NCBI GenBank assembly: GCA_039186435.1
Contig: JBCDAA010000002.1
Location: 1-64,000, forward strand
Direction of reading: 5' to 3'
Length of the DNA stretch: 64,000 bases
Origin: JALVDI01 sp039186435
GTDB lineage: Bacteria > Myxococcota_A > Polyangia > Polyangiales > Houyiibacteriaceae
Shown: one piece after another, positions 43,192-50,870 of the stretch
Layout: each line of letters starts with the position of its first letter
Numbering within the stretch: the stretch's first letter is position 1
Notes under the pieces: generated by a model
What the model was told of the DNA's origin: nothing
The model's database searches: none
What the model saw: only the letters and a program-made list of their open reading frames with translations
Program-made: the position numbers and the translations under genes

Positions 43192-44912
43192 TCGATCTTG
43201 GCTTTGACCTTGCCGGTCGCGTCGATCCCCGCATGCGCACTGGGTTGTGGCAGTCGGCCGTCGCCTCCGTCGCGGAGGTTGCGACCTATGCGCTCGCGTA
43301 CGTCGTGCTCGAGAGCGTGCTTTCGGGGCAAAGGGTGGAACACATCCCGTGGATCGCTGCGGGGGCGATCCTTCTCGCCGTACTGGTGGGCTGGTTCTTC
43401 AAAGCGCGCGCTGGCCTCAACAACTTCGCGTCGACCTACAGTCTGGTGTGCGATGTACGGATGCGTCTCCTCGAGCATCTCCGCCGGCTGCCCATGGGCT
43501 TTTGGGCGTCCCGACGGGCCGGCGCAGTAAGCAGCATGCTTACGGATGAGTTTGCGCTCTACACCGAGATCGCGACCCACGTTTGGGGGATGACGATTGC
43601 GCAGGCGACGTTTCCGGCGGTTCTTCTCGTCCTGCTCGCGATCGTGGATTGGCGTCTCGCGATCGTTGCGGCGGCGCTCGTTCCTCTCGCTCTTCGAGCG
43701 GTTCCCTGGAGCCACCGCCTTCTCGATCGAGCCAGCGCGCGGCTTGCCAAAGTCCACGAAGAGTCTGTCGGTACGCTAGTCGAGTACGTGCAAGGGATCG
43801 AAACGCTACGTGAGTACGGAGCGGTCGGTTCTCAGCACCAAGCCCTGGAGGCATCTCAACGAGACCTGGAAAAGGAAATGATGCGGACCGAGCTCGCTCC
43901 GGCGCCCGCGATTCTGATGTACGCGTTTCTCGTTCACTTTGGCTTTGCGCTCGTTGTGGCGATCGGAGGCTGGCTGGTTGCGGAAGACGGACTTTCGCCG
44001 TTGACGCTTGTTCTCTTCCTCGTCGTCGGGCTCCGCTTCTTCGGATCCTTGGCCGATCTCTCCCTCTTCTTGGCGGAGGCGCGTTTTGCTTCACGGACTC
44101 TCCGGCGCCTACGCACGGTTGTTTCGACGGAAGCGCAGCACGATGTCGAAGTCGGGAACTCGCCGGTGGACGCGTCGCTCTCCGTCTCGGGTGTTCGTTT
44201 CGCCTACGAAGAAGGACGGCCGGTAATCGACGGGGTGGATGCCGAGTTCCGACCGGGGACACTCACAGCCCTCGTCGGTCCTTCCGGGTCGGGGAAGACC
44301 ACCCTCGCGATGCTCTTGCCGCGGCTCTGGGACGCGGACGAGGGGACGATCACCCTCGGTGGCGTGGATGTTCGCGACCTTCCGCTGCGTGAGCTGCAGT
44401 CGCATATCTCCGTTGTTTTTCAGGACGTGGTGCTCTTTCAGGGGACGGTCGAAGAGAACATTCGACTCGCTCGGCCGGGGGCGACCCGTGCCGAGGTTGT
44501 CGCCGCCGCAAAAGCAGCCAGGGCCGACGAGTTCATCGCTACTCTTCCGCTCGGGTACGACACTCTTCTCGGCGAGGGCGCGGAGGACCTTTCAGGCGGT
44601 CAGCGACAGCGCCTTTCGATCGCGCGTGCGCTCCTCAAGGACGCGCCGATTCTGATCCTCGACGAGGCGACTTCGGCAGTGGATCCGTACAACGAGCGTT
44701 TGATTCAGGAGGCGCTTGCGCGGCTCGTGAAGGGGCGAACCGTAATCGTCATCGCCCACCGCCTCGCGACGATTCAACACGCCGATCAGATTCTCGTGCT
44801 CGATGGTGGCCGCGTCGTTGAACGAGGCACGCACGACGACCTCCGGGCAGAGGACGGACTCTACGAGCGCTTGTGGGTGCGTCATCAGGAAGCCGCGCGC
44901 TGGCGGCTGTGA
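43188..44912 (+). CDS. ABC half-transporter 2, YbtQ/IrtB-like
   Basis: A 574-residue partner of the preceding half-transporter: six-helix membrane domain (about 15-300) and ATPase with Walker A GPSGSGKTT, Q-loop VVFQDVVLFQG, signature LSGGQRQR, Walker B LILDEATSAVD and IAHRLATI. It starts at TTG 43188 with a TTGA overlap. Both ATPase sites keep all catalytic residues, so the dimer is probably symmetrical in function. It ends the three-gene operon before a terminator-like hairpin. Confidence 0.88.
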   Translation: MIDLGFDLAGRVDPRMRTGLWQSAVASVAEVATYALAYVVLESVLSGQRVEHIPWIAAGAILLAVLVGWFFKARAGLNNFASTYSLVCDVRMRLLEHLRRLPMGFWASRRAGAVSSMLTDEFALYTEIATHVWGMTIAQATFPAVLLVLLAIVDWRLAIVAAALVPLALRAVPWSHRLLDRASARLAKVHEESVGTLVEYVQGIETLREYGAVGSQHQALEASQRDLEKEMMRTELAPAPAILMYAFLVHFGFALVVAIGGWLVAEDGLSPLTLVLFLVVGLRFFGSLADLSLFLAEARFASRTLRRLRTVVSTEAQHDVEVGNSPVDASLSVSGVRFAYEEGRPVIDGVDAEFRPGTLTALVGPSGSGKTTLAMLLPRLWDADEGTITLGGVDVRDLPLRELQSHISVVFQDVVLFQGTVEENIRLARPGATRAEVVAAAKAARADEFIATLPLGYDTLLGEGAEDLSGGQRQRLSIARALLKDAPILILDEATSAVDPYNERLIQEALARLVKGRTVIVIAHRLATIQHADQILVLDGGRVVERGTHDDLRAEDGLYERLWVRHQEAARWRL

Positions 44913-44932
44913 TGCGAGGGGACGCGTCCTAG

Positions 44933-44953
44933 AGAGGCGAACAGATCGCCTCT
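44933..44953. terminator. bidirectional terminator-like hairpin
   Basis: An eight-base stem, AGAGGCGA/TCGCCTCT, with a five-base loop, lies between convergent genes and overlaps the stop of the minus-strand gene by two bases. No clear T-run follows, so it is a modest call. Confidence 0.45.
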
Positions 44954-45362
44954 AGTTGAGGTGAACCTCGCGTTGAAGGCGAAGCTGTTGGAGGAGGGCG
45001 CGCACGAATTCGATCGCCCCGAATACGGAGCCCTCAAAGCAGGCGACGCAAACTCCGTCGAGACGGTTCTGACGCGTGTCGAAGCCAACGGGAACGAGGG
45101 CTTCGAAGGAGCTGTGGGTACAGCGGATGCAGAACTCGTTTTTTTCCGGCCGGGCGAGGAGCGTGATGTCGCCGGCGCCGTGGATGCCGGTGGTGATGAG
45201 CGGCTTGACCACGGACTGAGGTTTGTTTCGGATCCACTCGCGATAGAGAAGCCGTATTGATTGGTCGGCCATCGCGTTTTGAAGGACGACTTCGGCGAGA
45301 TTTCCGAGCAGGTACACCAACGTGTCCCGCGGGAAGCCGCCATCACTCCACTCTTCGGTCAT
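44952..45362 (-). CDS. small conserved protein, family B (136 aa)
   Basis: A soluble protein with two Cys pairs (CIRC and CVAC). It matches the 117-aa protein at 20878 in N-terminal LVYLLGNLAEVVL, central KPLI and C-terminal FVRALLQ helix. Unknown family. It stands alone on its strand behind a Fur-like site. An ATG at 45362 is preferred over a GTG one codon earlier. Metal binding through the Cys is possible. Confidence 0.75.
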   Translation of the reverse strand: MTEEWSDGGFPRDTLVYLLGNLAEVVLQNAMADQSIRLLYREWIRNKPQSVVKPLITTGIHGAGDITLLARPEKNEFCIRCTHSSFEALVPVGFDTRQNRLDGVCVACFEGSVFGAIEFVRALLQQLRLQREVHLN

Positions 45363-45384
45363 CACACCGCGAGGTTAGCATATC

Positions 45385-45403
45385 GATAAGGATTTTCATA
45401 TTC
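45385..45403 (-). promoter_or_regulatory. Fur-box-like site before the small family B gene
   Basis: GATAAGGATTTTCATATTC, 5 of 9 symmetrical matches, 22 bases upstream of the ATG at 45362, in an AT-rich stretch. Confidence 0.6.
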
Positions 45404-45449
45404 GATAACGCGGATGGCTCTCTTGATGAAGCGATTTAAGTGTTTGAAA

Positions 45450-46037
45450 TTATTTGCTTCCCATCCGCCGCATGGATGCGAGAAAGTGCTCGTCGAGGTC
45501 AGGCCTCGTCGGGTCCCAGCCAAAAACCTCGCAGATTCGGGCTCGGTTGTTGAGCCAGTCGTACACCGCGCTGCGAAAGATCCAAATCAGATGTTCCGCC
45601 GGGATGTCGTCCCGAAGGATTCCAGCGGCTTGCGCGCGTTCGACGAGGCCCACGACCCAGCGCAATAGCGCGGCCTCACCTTCGAAGTCGGTGTCTCCTG
45701 CGAGCTCGGCCCACATGCCGATTCGACGGGCGAGCGGCTCTGCCTCGGCGAAATCGAAGAATGCCCGCATCAAGCTGAGAACGGGATCCTCTCCCTTGGC
45801 GCGCTTGATTTCGAGAAGGAGGCGCTCGTTGGCGCGGCGCACGACCTCGCGCTTCACCTCCTTCCAGAGCTCTTCTTTCGAGCCAAAATGGTAGCTGATC
45901 AGCGGCTGAGAAAGGCCTGCCCGTCGCGCGATCGCTCGAAGCGACCCGGTTTCGAAGCCCCGTTCCGCGAACTCCTCGATCGCTGCCTCAAGGGCGCGAG
46001 CGCGGACTCCTTCGGGGTCGCGGCGACGGTCGCTCAT
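45450..46037 (-). CDS. TetR/AcrR family transcriptional regulator
   Basis: A 195-residue repressor: helix-turn-helix at about 25-50 (TGSLRAIARRAGLSQPLISYHFGSKEELW) and an all-helical ligand domain. It is divergent from the hydrolase-like lipoprotein gene. The 64-base gap holds a perfect 9-2-9 palindrome, the likely operator. It is the only local regulator in the island besides the Fur-like sites. Confidence 0.92.
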   Translation of the reverse strand: MSDRRRDPEGVRARALEAAIEEFAERGFETGSLRAIARRAGLSQPLISYHFGSKEELWKEVKREVVRRANERLLLEIKRAKGEDPVLSLMRAFFDFAEAEPLARRIGMWAELAGDTDFEGEAALLRWVVGLVERAQAAGILRDDIPAEHLIWIFRSAVYDWLNNRARICEVFGWDPTRPDLDEHFLASMRRMGSK

Positions 46038-46081
46038 CCTGGCCGGCTACCACAGGCGGTAGCCTCGGTCACTTGCTTCGT

Positions 46082-46101
46082 TATTTATCACATGATAAAT
46101 A
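46082..46101. promoter_or_regulatory. perfect 9-2-9 palindrome, probable TetR operator
   Basis: The arms TATTTATCA and TGATAAATA are exact complements around CA. The element ends one base before the possible GTG start at 46102. It differs in layout from the Fur-like sites, so the divergently encoded TetR protein is the most likely binder. Confidence 0.72.
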
Positions 46102-47670
46102 GTGAGGGTGAAATCGATAGGGGTTTGCCTTTCAATGCTCCTTCTTCTCGGGTGCGAAGGCAGCCAGCGCTGTGATGAGCCCGCGTCGATGGAGACCCAC
46201 CAGGTTCGCGCGTCGGATGACGTCGAGCTCGTCTTCACGATCTTTCGTCCGGCTGGGGCCTGCGGCGCCGACCCGGTTCCCATCATCCTCTGGAATCACG
46301 GGTATCCGGAGTCGCGGGCGGACTCCTTGGACGACGCGCGTCCCTATCTCGAACGCGGCTACGGGTTTGTCTCCCTCGACCAGCGGGGCATCCTCGGGGA
46401 GACCGGAGGATTCACCAGCGGTGCCGCCCGTCCTGGCATCGAGGACGCCGACGCGAGCCTCGTCCTCGATTGGGTGCACGACAACGTTGAGTGGGCCGAG
46501 CGTGAACCTTCGTCGGGAATCGAACGGGACCTTGCTGTGGGAACGTTCGGCAACGGCGGCGGTGGCCATCTCTCTCTACTTCTCGCCGCGTCGGATCCAC
46601 GCATCGACGCGGTCGTTCCCTACGTGGCGTACTCGTCCGTACTCGACGATGTATTCGTCCCGAACGAGGCTCCCCGCGCATTTTGGGCCGCTCTCTTTCT
46701 CGATTTCTCCATCACCCTCGGAGTGCGTTTCGATCCAACGTTGCTGCCGTCGATCGAGAGCGCCGGCGAAACCCTGATCGTCGACGAAGTACTCCGCGAG
46801 GTCTGGCGGGAGTCCGACATTACTTCGGTCGGCGACCGCATTCGCGCGCCGACGATGTTCCTCCATCCGCTTCCCGATCAGATCACGAGCGGACTTCGCG
46901 CGGCGGTACGTAGCCATCAGTCGATCGCGACGGATCCCTCGGAGCGATGGCTCATCGGCTTGAATGCGCCCTTTCTCGATATCGGAGATACCCGCGGATT
47001 TGGCGTGGGGGCGCCCGACCGAGAACGTCCGAACCAGTGCGCTGACATCTACACGCCAGGCTTTCAGGGAGGTGGCCTCGGCCGTTTTCTCGACGGCGAG
47101 CTGCTCTTTCTCTTCTTCGACGCGTTCGTTCGCCGTGACGAGGCAGCTCGGGCACGGATGGACAGGGTGCCGCACGTGCTTCTTCCGATCGAACAAGACG
47201 GGTGTCTTCGCGCGGACGCGTGGCCGGTGGCGGCGCGCGTTGAGGAGTACGCCCTTGGGAACGTCGCGATTCCGCAGGACGACGCGGCGATGTCGTTTCC
47301 TCTTTTGGAGGCCACGGAGCCGATGCTCCTCGCGGGCACGGTCGAGTTCGCCGCGACGATTCCTGACGGGCAGGACGAGATTTTTCTCGGTTCCCTCGTC
47401 GTCGTCAGCGGTGACCGCTCCTACGTGGTGAACGACCAGGTGCACGGCGCGCAGACGGGACGTTTCTCGGGGCGAATCAACCTGGATCTCAGCACCGTCG
47501 TGACGCGCTTGGAGGCCGGAGACTCGCTTCGCTTTGTGGTCGAGGGCGAACAGTTTCTCTACGCCCGCGCCGGGGGTGAGATCACGGAGCCGGCGTCTCT
47601 CGAGGATGTTGTGGTTCGGGTGCCCTTCGCGGAGATCGGTCTCGCGGGTGGGCCGGAGATGATCGAGTGA
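46102..47670 (+). CDS. S15/CocE-like alpha/beta-hydrolase lipoprotein without the nucleophile Ser
   Basis: A 522-residue predicted lipoprotein (lipobox LLLLGC, Cys18). The alpha/beta-hydrolase core has the oxyanion strand ILWNHGYPESRAD and LDQRGIL. At the nucleophile elbow the sequence is GTFGNGGGG where GxSxGG is expected, so the Ser is Gly. A C-terminal jelly-roll-like domain (about 390-515) resembles that of X-Pro dipeptidyl-peptidase/CocE enzymes. It may bind rather than cut its ligand. GTG 46108 is an alternative start that leaves a little room after the operator. It overlaps the next gene by GTGA. Confidence 0.8.
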   Translation: MRVKSIGVCLSMLLLLGCEGSQRCDEPASMETHQVRASDDVELVFTIFRPAGACGADPVPIILWNHGYPESRADSLDDARPYLERGYGFVSLDQRGILGETGGFTSGAARPGIEDADASLVLDWVHDNVEWAEREPSSGIERDLAVGTFGNGGGGHLSLLLAASDPRIDAVVPYVAYSSVLDDVFVPNEAPRAFWAALFLDFSITLGVRFDPTLLPSIESAGETLIVDEVLREVWRESDITSVGDRIRAPTMFLHPLPDQITSGLRAAVRSHQSIATDPSERWLIGLNAPFLDIGDTRGFGVGAPDRERPNQCADIYTPGFQGGGLGRFLDGELLFLFFDAFVRRDEAARARMDRVPHVLLPIEQDGCLRADAWPVAARVEEYALGNVAIPQDDAAMSFPLLEATEPMLLAGTVEFAATIPDGQDEIFLGSLVVVSGDRSYVVNDQVHGAQTGRFSGRINLDLSTVVTRLEAGDSLRFVVEGEQFLYARAGGEITEPASLEDVVVRVPFAEIGLAGGPEMIE

Positions 47671-48917
47671 CGTACGAGCGACTCGGAGGAGTCCCGAAAC
47701 ATCTCGCACTCTGCCTGGCGCTGCTCGCCTGTGGGGGCACGTCGTCGCGAGACGCGGAGGTCGACGTAGGAGACGCGCCCGAAGGGCCGCTTCGGCAGTT
47801 CCTCGTGGGCGGAATCACCGTGACGCCCGATGGAAGCAACGCGTTTGGCGTCGTAGTTTCGGAGCTTTCCCTCGGCGTGGACATCGACCTTGGCTCCGCG
47901 GCCGTCTTTGCGGGAAGGCCGTCCGTCGCGGTTTCTCCCGACCGAGACGGCGTCGTCTGGATCGGTCTCGACGAAGAACCTGTGGTTGAACGGTACGAGG
48001 TAGGCGCTGACGGGTTCCTCGAGCTCGTGGACCGCATGAGCGTTGCGGGTCTCGGTCTGTCGAGCGGTCGCGGCACGGAGCTCGACGGGATTCAGATTCT
48101 CTCGCCGCAGAAGGCGTACCTGATCGACGCAGAGACCCTCCAAGTCGTGGTGTTCGATCCGACCGAAATGGAACTCCTGCGCTCTTTTTCCCTCGAGGGC
48201 TTGGCGCGCGAAGGGCGCGGGTTCATCGACATTGTTCGAGACGGCGAACGCATCGTGATCGTCGCGAGTACGTTTCGCGCGGACGACACCGCGGACCTTG
48301 AAACGAGGGCGGCGTTCGTCGACCTGCAGACCGATGAGGTTCGCTACGCGTCCCAAGGTCGCTGCGGAAATCTGGCGTGGAGTGCACGCGACTCGGATGG
48401 AAATCTCTACTTTGCGTCTCATCCGCAGCAGGGGGCCGACGTTGCGGTTGGCACGGCAGGCGATCCTCCGAGTCCGCCCTGTCTCGTGCGGATTCGCGCG
48501 GGGGAGGCTGGCTTTGACGAAGGCTACTTCGTCGACCTTCGAGAGCTCGCGGGTGGCCCGGCGGGTGCGGTCGTTCAAGCCGGTGGCGGGTGGGCGTACA
48601 CGCTGGTCTACGACGAAAGTCGAACGCCGCTGACGATCGACAACGTGGCCCTATCGACGCTCCTTGCGGAGTGGCGTTATTTCGCGTTTCGGCTGGGTGA
48701 CGAAGCTGAAGGGGGTCAGCGGATCGAGAGCATTCGCCCCTCGTCCGGCATCGGGTTGGGATTCAGCGTCAACACCGGGATCGCGGAAGTGCCCATGGTC
48801 ACAATCCCGAACGCTGGGTTTGCGCGAAGCACCGTGTACGACGTTTCCGATCCTCTCTCCTTCGAACGGCGGATGTTGGTACCGGGTCTTGCGTTTGGGG
48901 CGTTGAGAGTTCGCTGA
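47667..48917 (+). CDS. beta-propeller lipoprotein, MxcI/XusB-like (paralogue 4)
   Basis: A 416-residue predicted lipoprotein (lipobox ALLAC, Cys22) starting at GTG 47667, overlapping the hydrolase-like gene. It has LSPQKAYLID-x5-VVVFDPTEMEL and a Cys in QGRCGNLAWS as in its three paralogues. Unlike them it is under a TetR palindrome rather than a Fur-like site, which suggests a specific inducer. Its TGA is in one of two copies of a 15-base direct repeat. Confidence 0.75.
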   Translation: MTYERLGGVPKHLALCLALLACGGTSSRDAEVDVGDAPEGPLRQFLVGGITVTPDGSNAFGVVVSELSLGVDIDLGSAAVFAGRPSVAVSPDRDGVVWIGLDEEPVVERYEVGADGFLELVDRMSVAGLGLSSGRGTELDGIQILSPQKAYLIDAETLQVVVFDPTEMELLRSFSLEGLAREGRGFIDIVRDGERIVIVASTFRADDTADLETRAAFVDLQTDEVRYASQGRCGNLAWSARDSDGNLYFASHPQQGADVAVGTAGDPPSPPCLVRIRAGEAGFDEGYFVDLRELAGGPAGAVVQAGGGWAYTLVYDESRTPLTIDNVALSTLLAEWRYFAFRLGDEAEGGQRIESIRPSSGIGLGFSVNTGIAEVPMVTIPNAGFARSTVYDVSDPLSFERRMLVPGLAFGALRVR

Positions 48918-49042
48918 CGGCGCGAACCTCCGAGCGAAGCGAGGCGCGAAGCGTCATTGGAGGGGGGACCCGCGGGGATTCACTCCCCGTGGGGGGAGGT
49001 CTAGGGATAGACCTCCCAGAGGTAAAAAGTTCGCTGACCGCG
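48908..49042. repeat. double-hairpin element flanked by 15-base direct repeats
   Basis: AGTTCGCTGACGGCG (48908-48922) and AGTTCGCTGACCGCG (49028-49042) match at 14 of 15 bases. Between them lie two tandem hairpins: one of ten base pairs (nine matching; 48969-48993) and one perfect ten-base stem, GGGAGGTCTA with loop GGGA (48994-49017). This could be a tandem terminator or a small inserted element with target duplication. Confidence 0.7.
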
Positions 49043-49050
49043 ATCATGCC

Positions 49051-49069
49051 GATAGTGATTTTCAAGTTC
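49051..49069 (+). promoter_or_regulatory. Fur-box-like site before the second PepSY operon
   Basis: GATAGTGATTTTCAAGTTC, with a conserved TGATTTTCA core but only 5 of 9 symmetrical matches, 32 bases before the GTG at 49102. Confidence 0.6.
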
Positions 49070-49101
49070 GACAATGCAGCCTGGCTCGCTATGGTTCGCG
49101 C

Positions 49102-49365
49102 GTGGCGGCGCAGCCTCAAACGAAACGAGTGATCGCGTGCGTTAGTGCGGGGTTCTTCCTTGCGTTGCTCGTGGCCCTTGGAGCGACCGCATGGCTTCCG
49201 GAAGGGGCAGGTAAGGTCAACAACCTCGTATTCCCGGCCGTCGCCTTTCCGCTGGTGTGGGTTGGCATCGCGGTCTTTCTTCTGGGAGCGCGGCGTCGTC
49301 GTGCGTGGGCGATCTCGTTGGGTGTTGCGCTCCTCGCCGCGTTGCCCGCGCTGATTCGGCTATGA
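49102..49365 (+). CDS. small membrane protein preceding PepSY (87 aa)
   Basis: Two to three membrane helices (about 10-30, 40-60, 67-85) with an ARRRR loop on the cytoplasmic side. It begins at GTG 49102 and overlaps the PepSY gene by ATGA. Small membrane proteins next to PepSY genes are common in iron loci (for example DUF3649/DUF3325). I cannot assign this one to a family, only note the same position. Confidence 0.75.
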   Translation: MAAQPQTKRVIACVSAGFFLALLVALGATAWLPEGAGKVNNLVFPAVAFPLVWVGIAVFLLGARRRRAWAISLGVALLAALPALIRL

Positions 49366-50870
49366 CGCGTGAAGTCGGTGTTCGTCGGGCGCTCTACGAA
49401 GCCCATCGCGCGGTCGGACTCGCGTTCGGGTTCCTCGGCCTTCTGCTTGTGTTCAGCGGGGTAGTCGCGATCTTTGTGGACGACCTCGCCGCGTGGGCCG
49501 AGCGCGATCGTCACAGTCCTCCGATGAGTGCGTCGGTGGAACGGCTGGACGAGTGGCTCGCGACGGCTTCCGCCCGCGTCGACGCGGAGCGACGATCGAG
49601 CGTGCGCGTCTTTCAACGCGAGCGCGATGCGGTTCTCTTCCTCTTTTCGAGTGATGGCGACCCCGTCTTCGAGGCGGTTTGGGTCGATCCCGTGGGCGGC
49701 GCCCTCGCGGACTATCGCCGAGGAAGCATCGCGGAGATCTTCGCGCCCCTCGACGGGCAGGTGCTGAGCCGATTCTTCGTCAGCCTTCACGTTCGTTTTC
49801 TCCTTCCAGGTCGGGCTGGAAGCCTGAGCGTAGGCCTCGTCGGAATCATGCTGCTGCTTCTGGTCTTCACCGGGATCTATGTGCACTGGCCGCGGCGAGC
49901 GCTTTTTCGCCGGCCTCGTGGTGCACGACGGCAACTCCTCGGCGCAGTTCACACGTTAGCTGGCATTTGGACGCTTCCGTTCACCGTACTGATCATCGTG
50001 ACGGGGGCGTTCTTTAGTTTTGCCACGACGGTTCTTCTTCCAGCGCTCGCGTTCGCATCGCACGGCGGCGACATCGAGGCAGTTCAGCGCGCGATTCAGA
50101 CTCCGGTCGAGGTTCCGCCAGCGACCGGTCAGGCCTCCGCGTCGTCCATCTGTGCGGATGCCATCGAGCGCACCAACCTCGTGCTGCAGCAGGTGGAACT
50201 CAAAAACTGGGGGGAGCAAGACGCGCACGCGATCGTGCGCCTCGCCGACCCGGGGTGGGACCTGAGCGGTCGTCTCTTGGCCTACAGCGGCCACACGGGC
50301 GAGTTTCTCGAAGAGCGCGGGTCGATTGGCGCCAAACCCTCCGCTGGCGCGACGACCGTCGAAGCTGTGCGCGCCCTTCATTTTGGAACGCTCGCAGGCG
50401 CGACGACGAAGATTCTGTGGGCCATCTTTGGGCTTTTGATGTGCGTGCTCTCGATCTCGGGGCTTTGGGTTCGTGCTGCCCGCACACGCACTTGGCGATC
50501 TCAGCTCCTTGTTGTGGCGTCCGCGTCGTTTCCGTTTGCGAGCTTCCTCGCGGTGCTGGCCTGGGCGATATCGCCGACGACGACGGCGATGACGGTGGCG
50601 TTCGGTGCGGCGCACGTGATCGGCGCCCTTGCGGGTTTGCGTAACCTGCGCCTCTTGGCCGGTCTAACGGCCACCACTGGGCTCCTCGTTCCCATCGCCG
50701 GCTACCTTGCGACGGACGTGAGCCCGTTTGCCGCGCTCGCGCAGTCTGAAGGCGCCTCTGTGATCGCGGTCGACGGGTTCTGTGTGCTGCTCTCGCTGAC
50801 GCTCTGGATCCTCATTGCCCGCGGAGTGCGTGCAGCGCCGTCCGAAGATCCCAGTCTCGCTCATCGCTAA
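49362..50870 (+). CDS. PepSY-associated membrane protein (second copy)
   Basis: A 502-residue protein: N-terminal YEAHRAVGLAFGFLGLLLVFSG helix, periplasmic PepSY domain, helices at about 155-175 (VGLVGIMLLLLVFTGIYVHWP) and 195-225 (GAVHTLAGIWTLPFTVLIIVTG), a second outer domain, and about five C-terminal helices starting at LHFGTLAGATTKILW. The conserved His-rich helix starts match the 25070 protein, but the C-terminus has extra helices. Its last 59 bases are antisense to the S41 peptidase gene. Confidence 0.88.
   Translation: MTREVGVRRALYEAHRAVGLAFGFLGLLLVFSGVVAIFVDDLAAWAERDRHSPPMSASVERLDEWLATASARVDAERRSSVRVFQRERDAVLFLFSSDGDPVFEAVWVDPVGGALADYRRGSIAEIFAPLDGQVLSRFFVSLHVRFLLPGRAGSLSVGLVGIMLLLLVFTGIYVHWPRRALFRRPRGARRQLLGAVHTLAGIWTLPFTVLIIVTGAFFSFATTVLLPALAFASHGGDIEAVQRAIQTPVEVPPATGQASASSICADAIERTNLVLQQVELKNWGEQDAHAIVRLADPGWDLSGRLLAYSGHTGEFLEERGSIGAKPSAGATTVEAVRALHFGTLAGATTKILWAIFGLLMCVLSISGLWVRAARTRTWRSQLLVVASASFPFASFLAVLAWAISPTTTAMTVAFGAAHVIGALAGLRNLRLLAGLTATTGLLVPIAGYLATDVSPFAALAQSEGASVIAVDGFCVLLSLTLWILIARGVRAAPSEDPSLAHR

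Noticed and set aside
41455..44912. drug-resistance ABC exporter
   Set aside because: It cannot be excluded from fold alone, but the Fur-like site and the iron genes on both sides make siderophore transport the better call.
45440..45465. AT-rich TTTGAAATTATTTGC near the TetR stop as another Fur-like site
   Set aside because: It lacks the inverted half-site and lies at the 3' end of a gene rather than before a start.
46102..47670. active X-Pro dipeptidyl peptidase or cocaine-esterase-like enzyme
   Set aside because: The nucleophile Ser is absent at the elbow, so activity was not claimed.
47559..48578. 339-codon minus-strand open frame
   Set aside because: It is antisense to the fourth propeller lipoprotein, with shadow composition.
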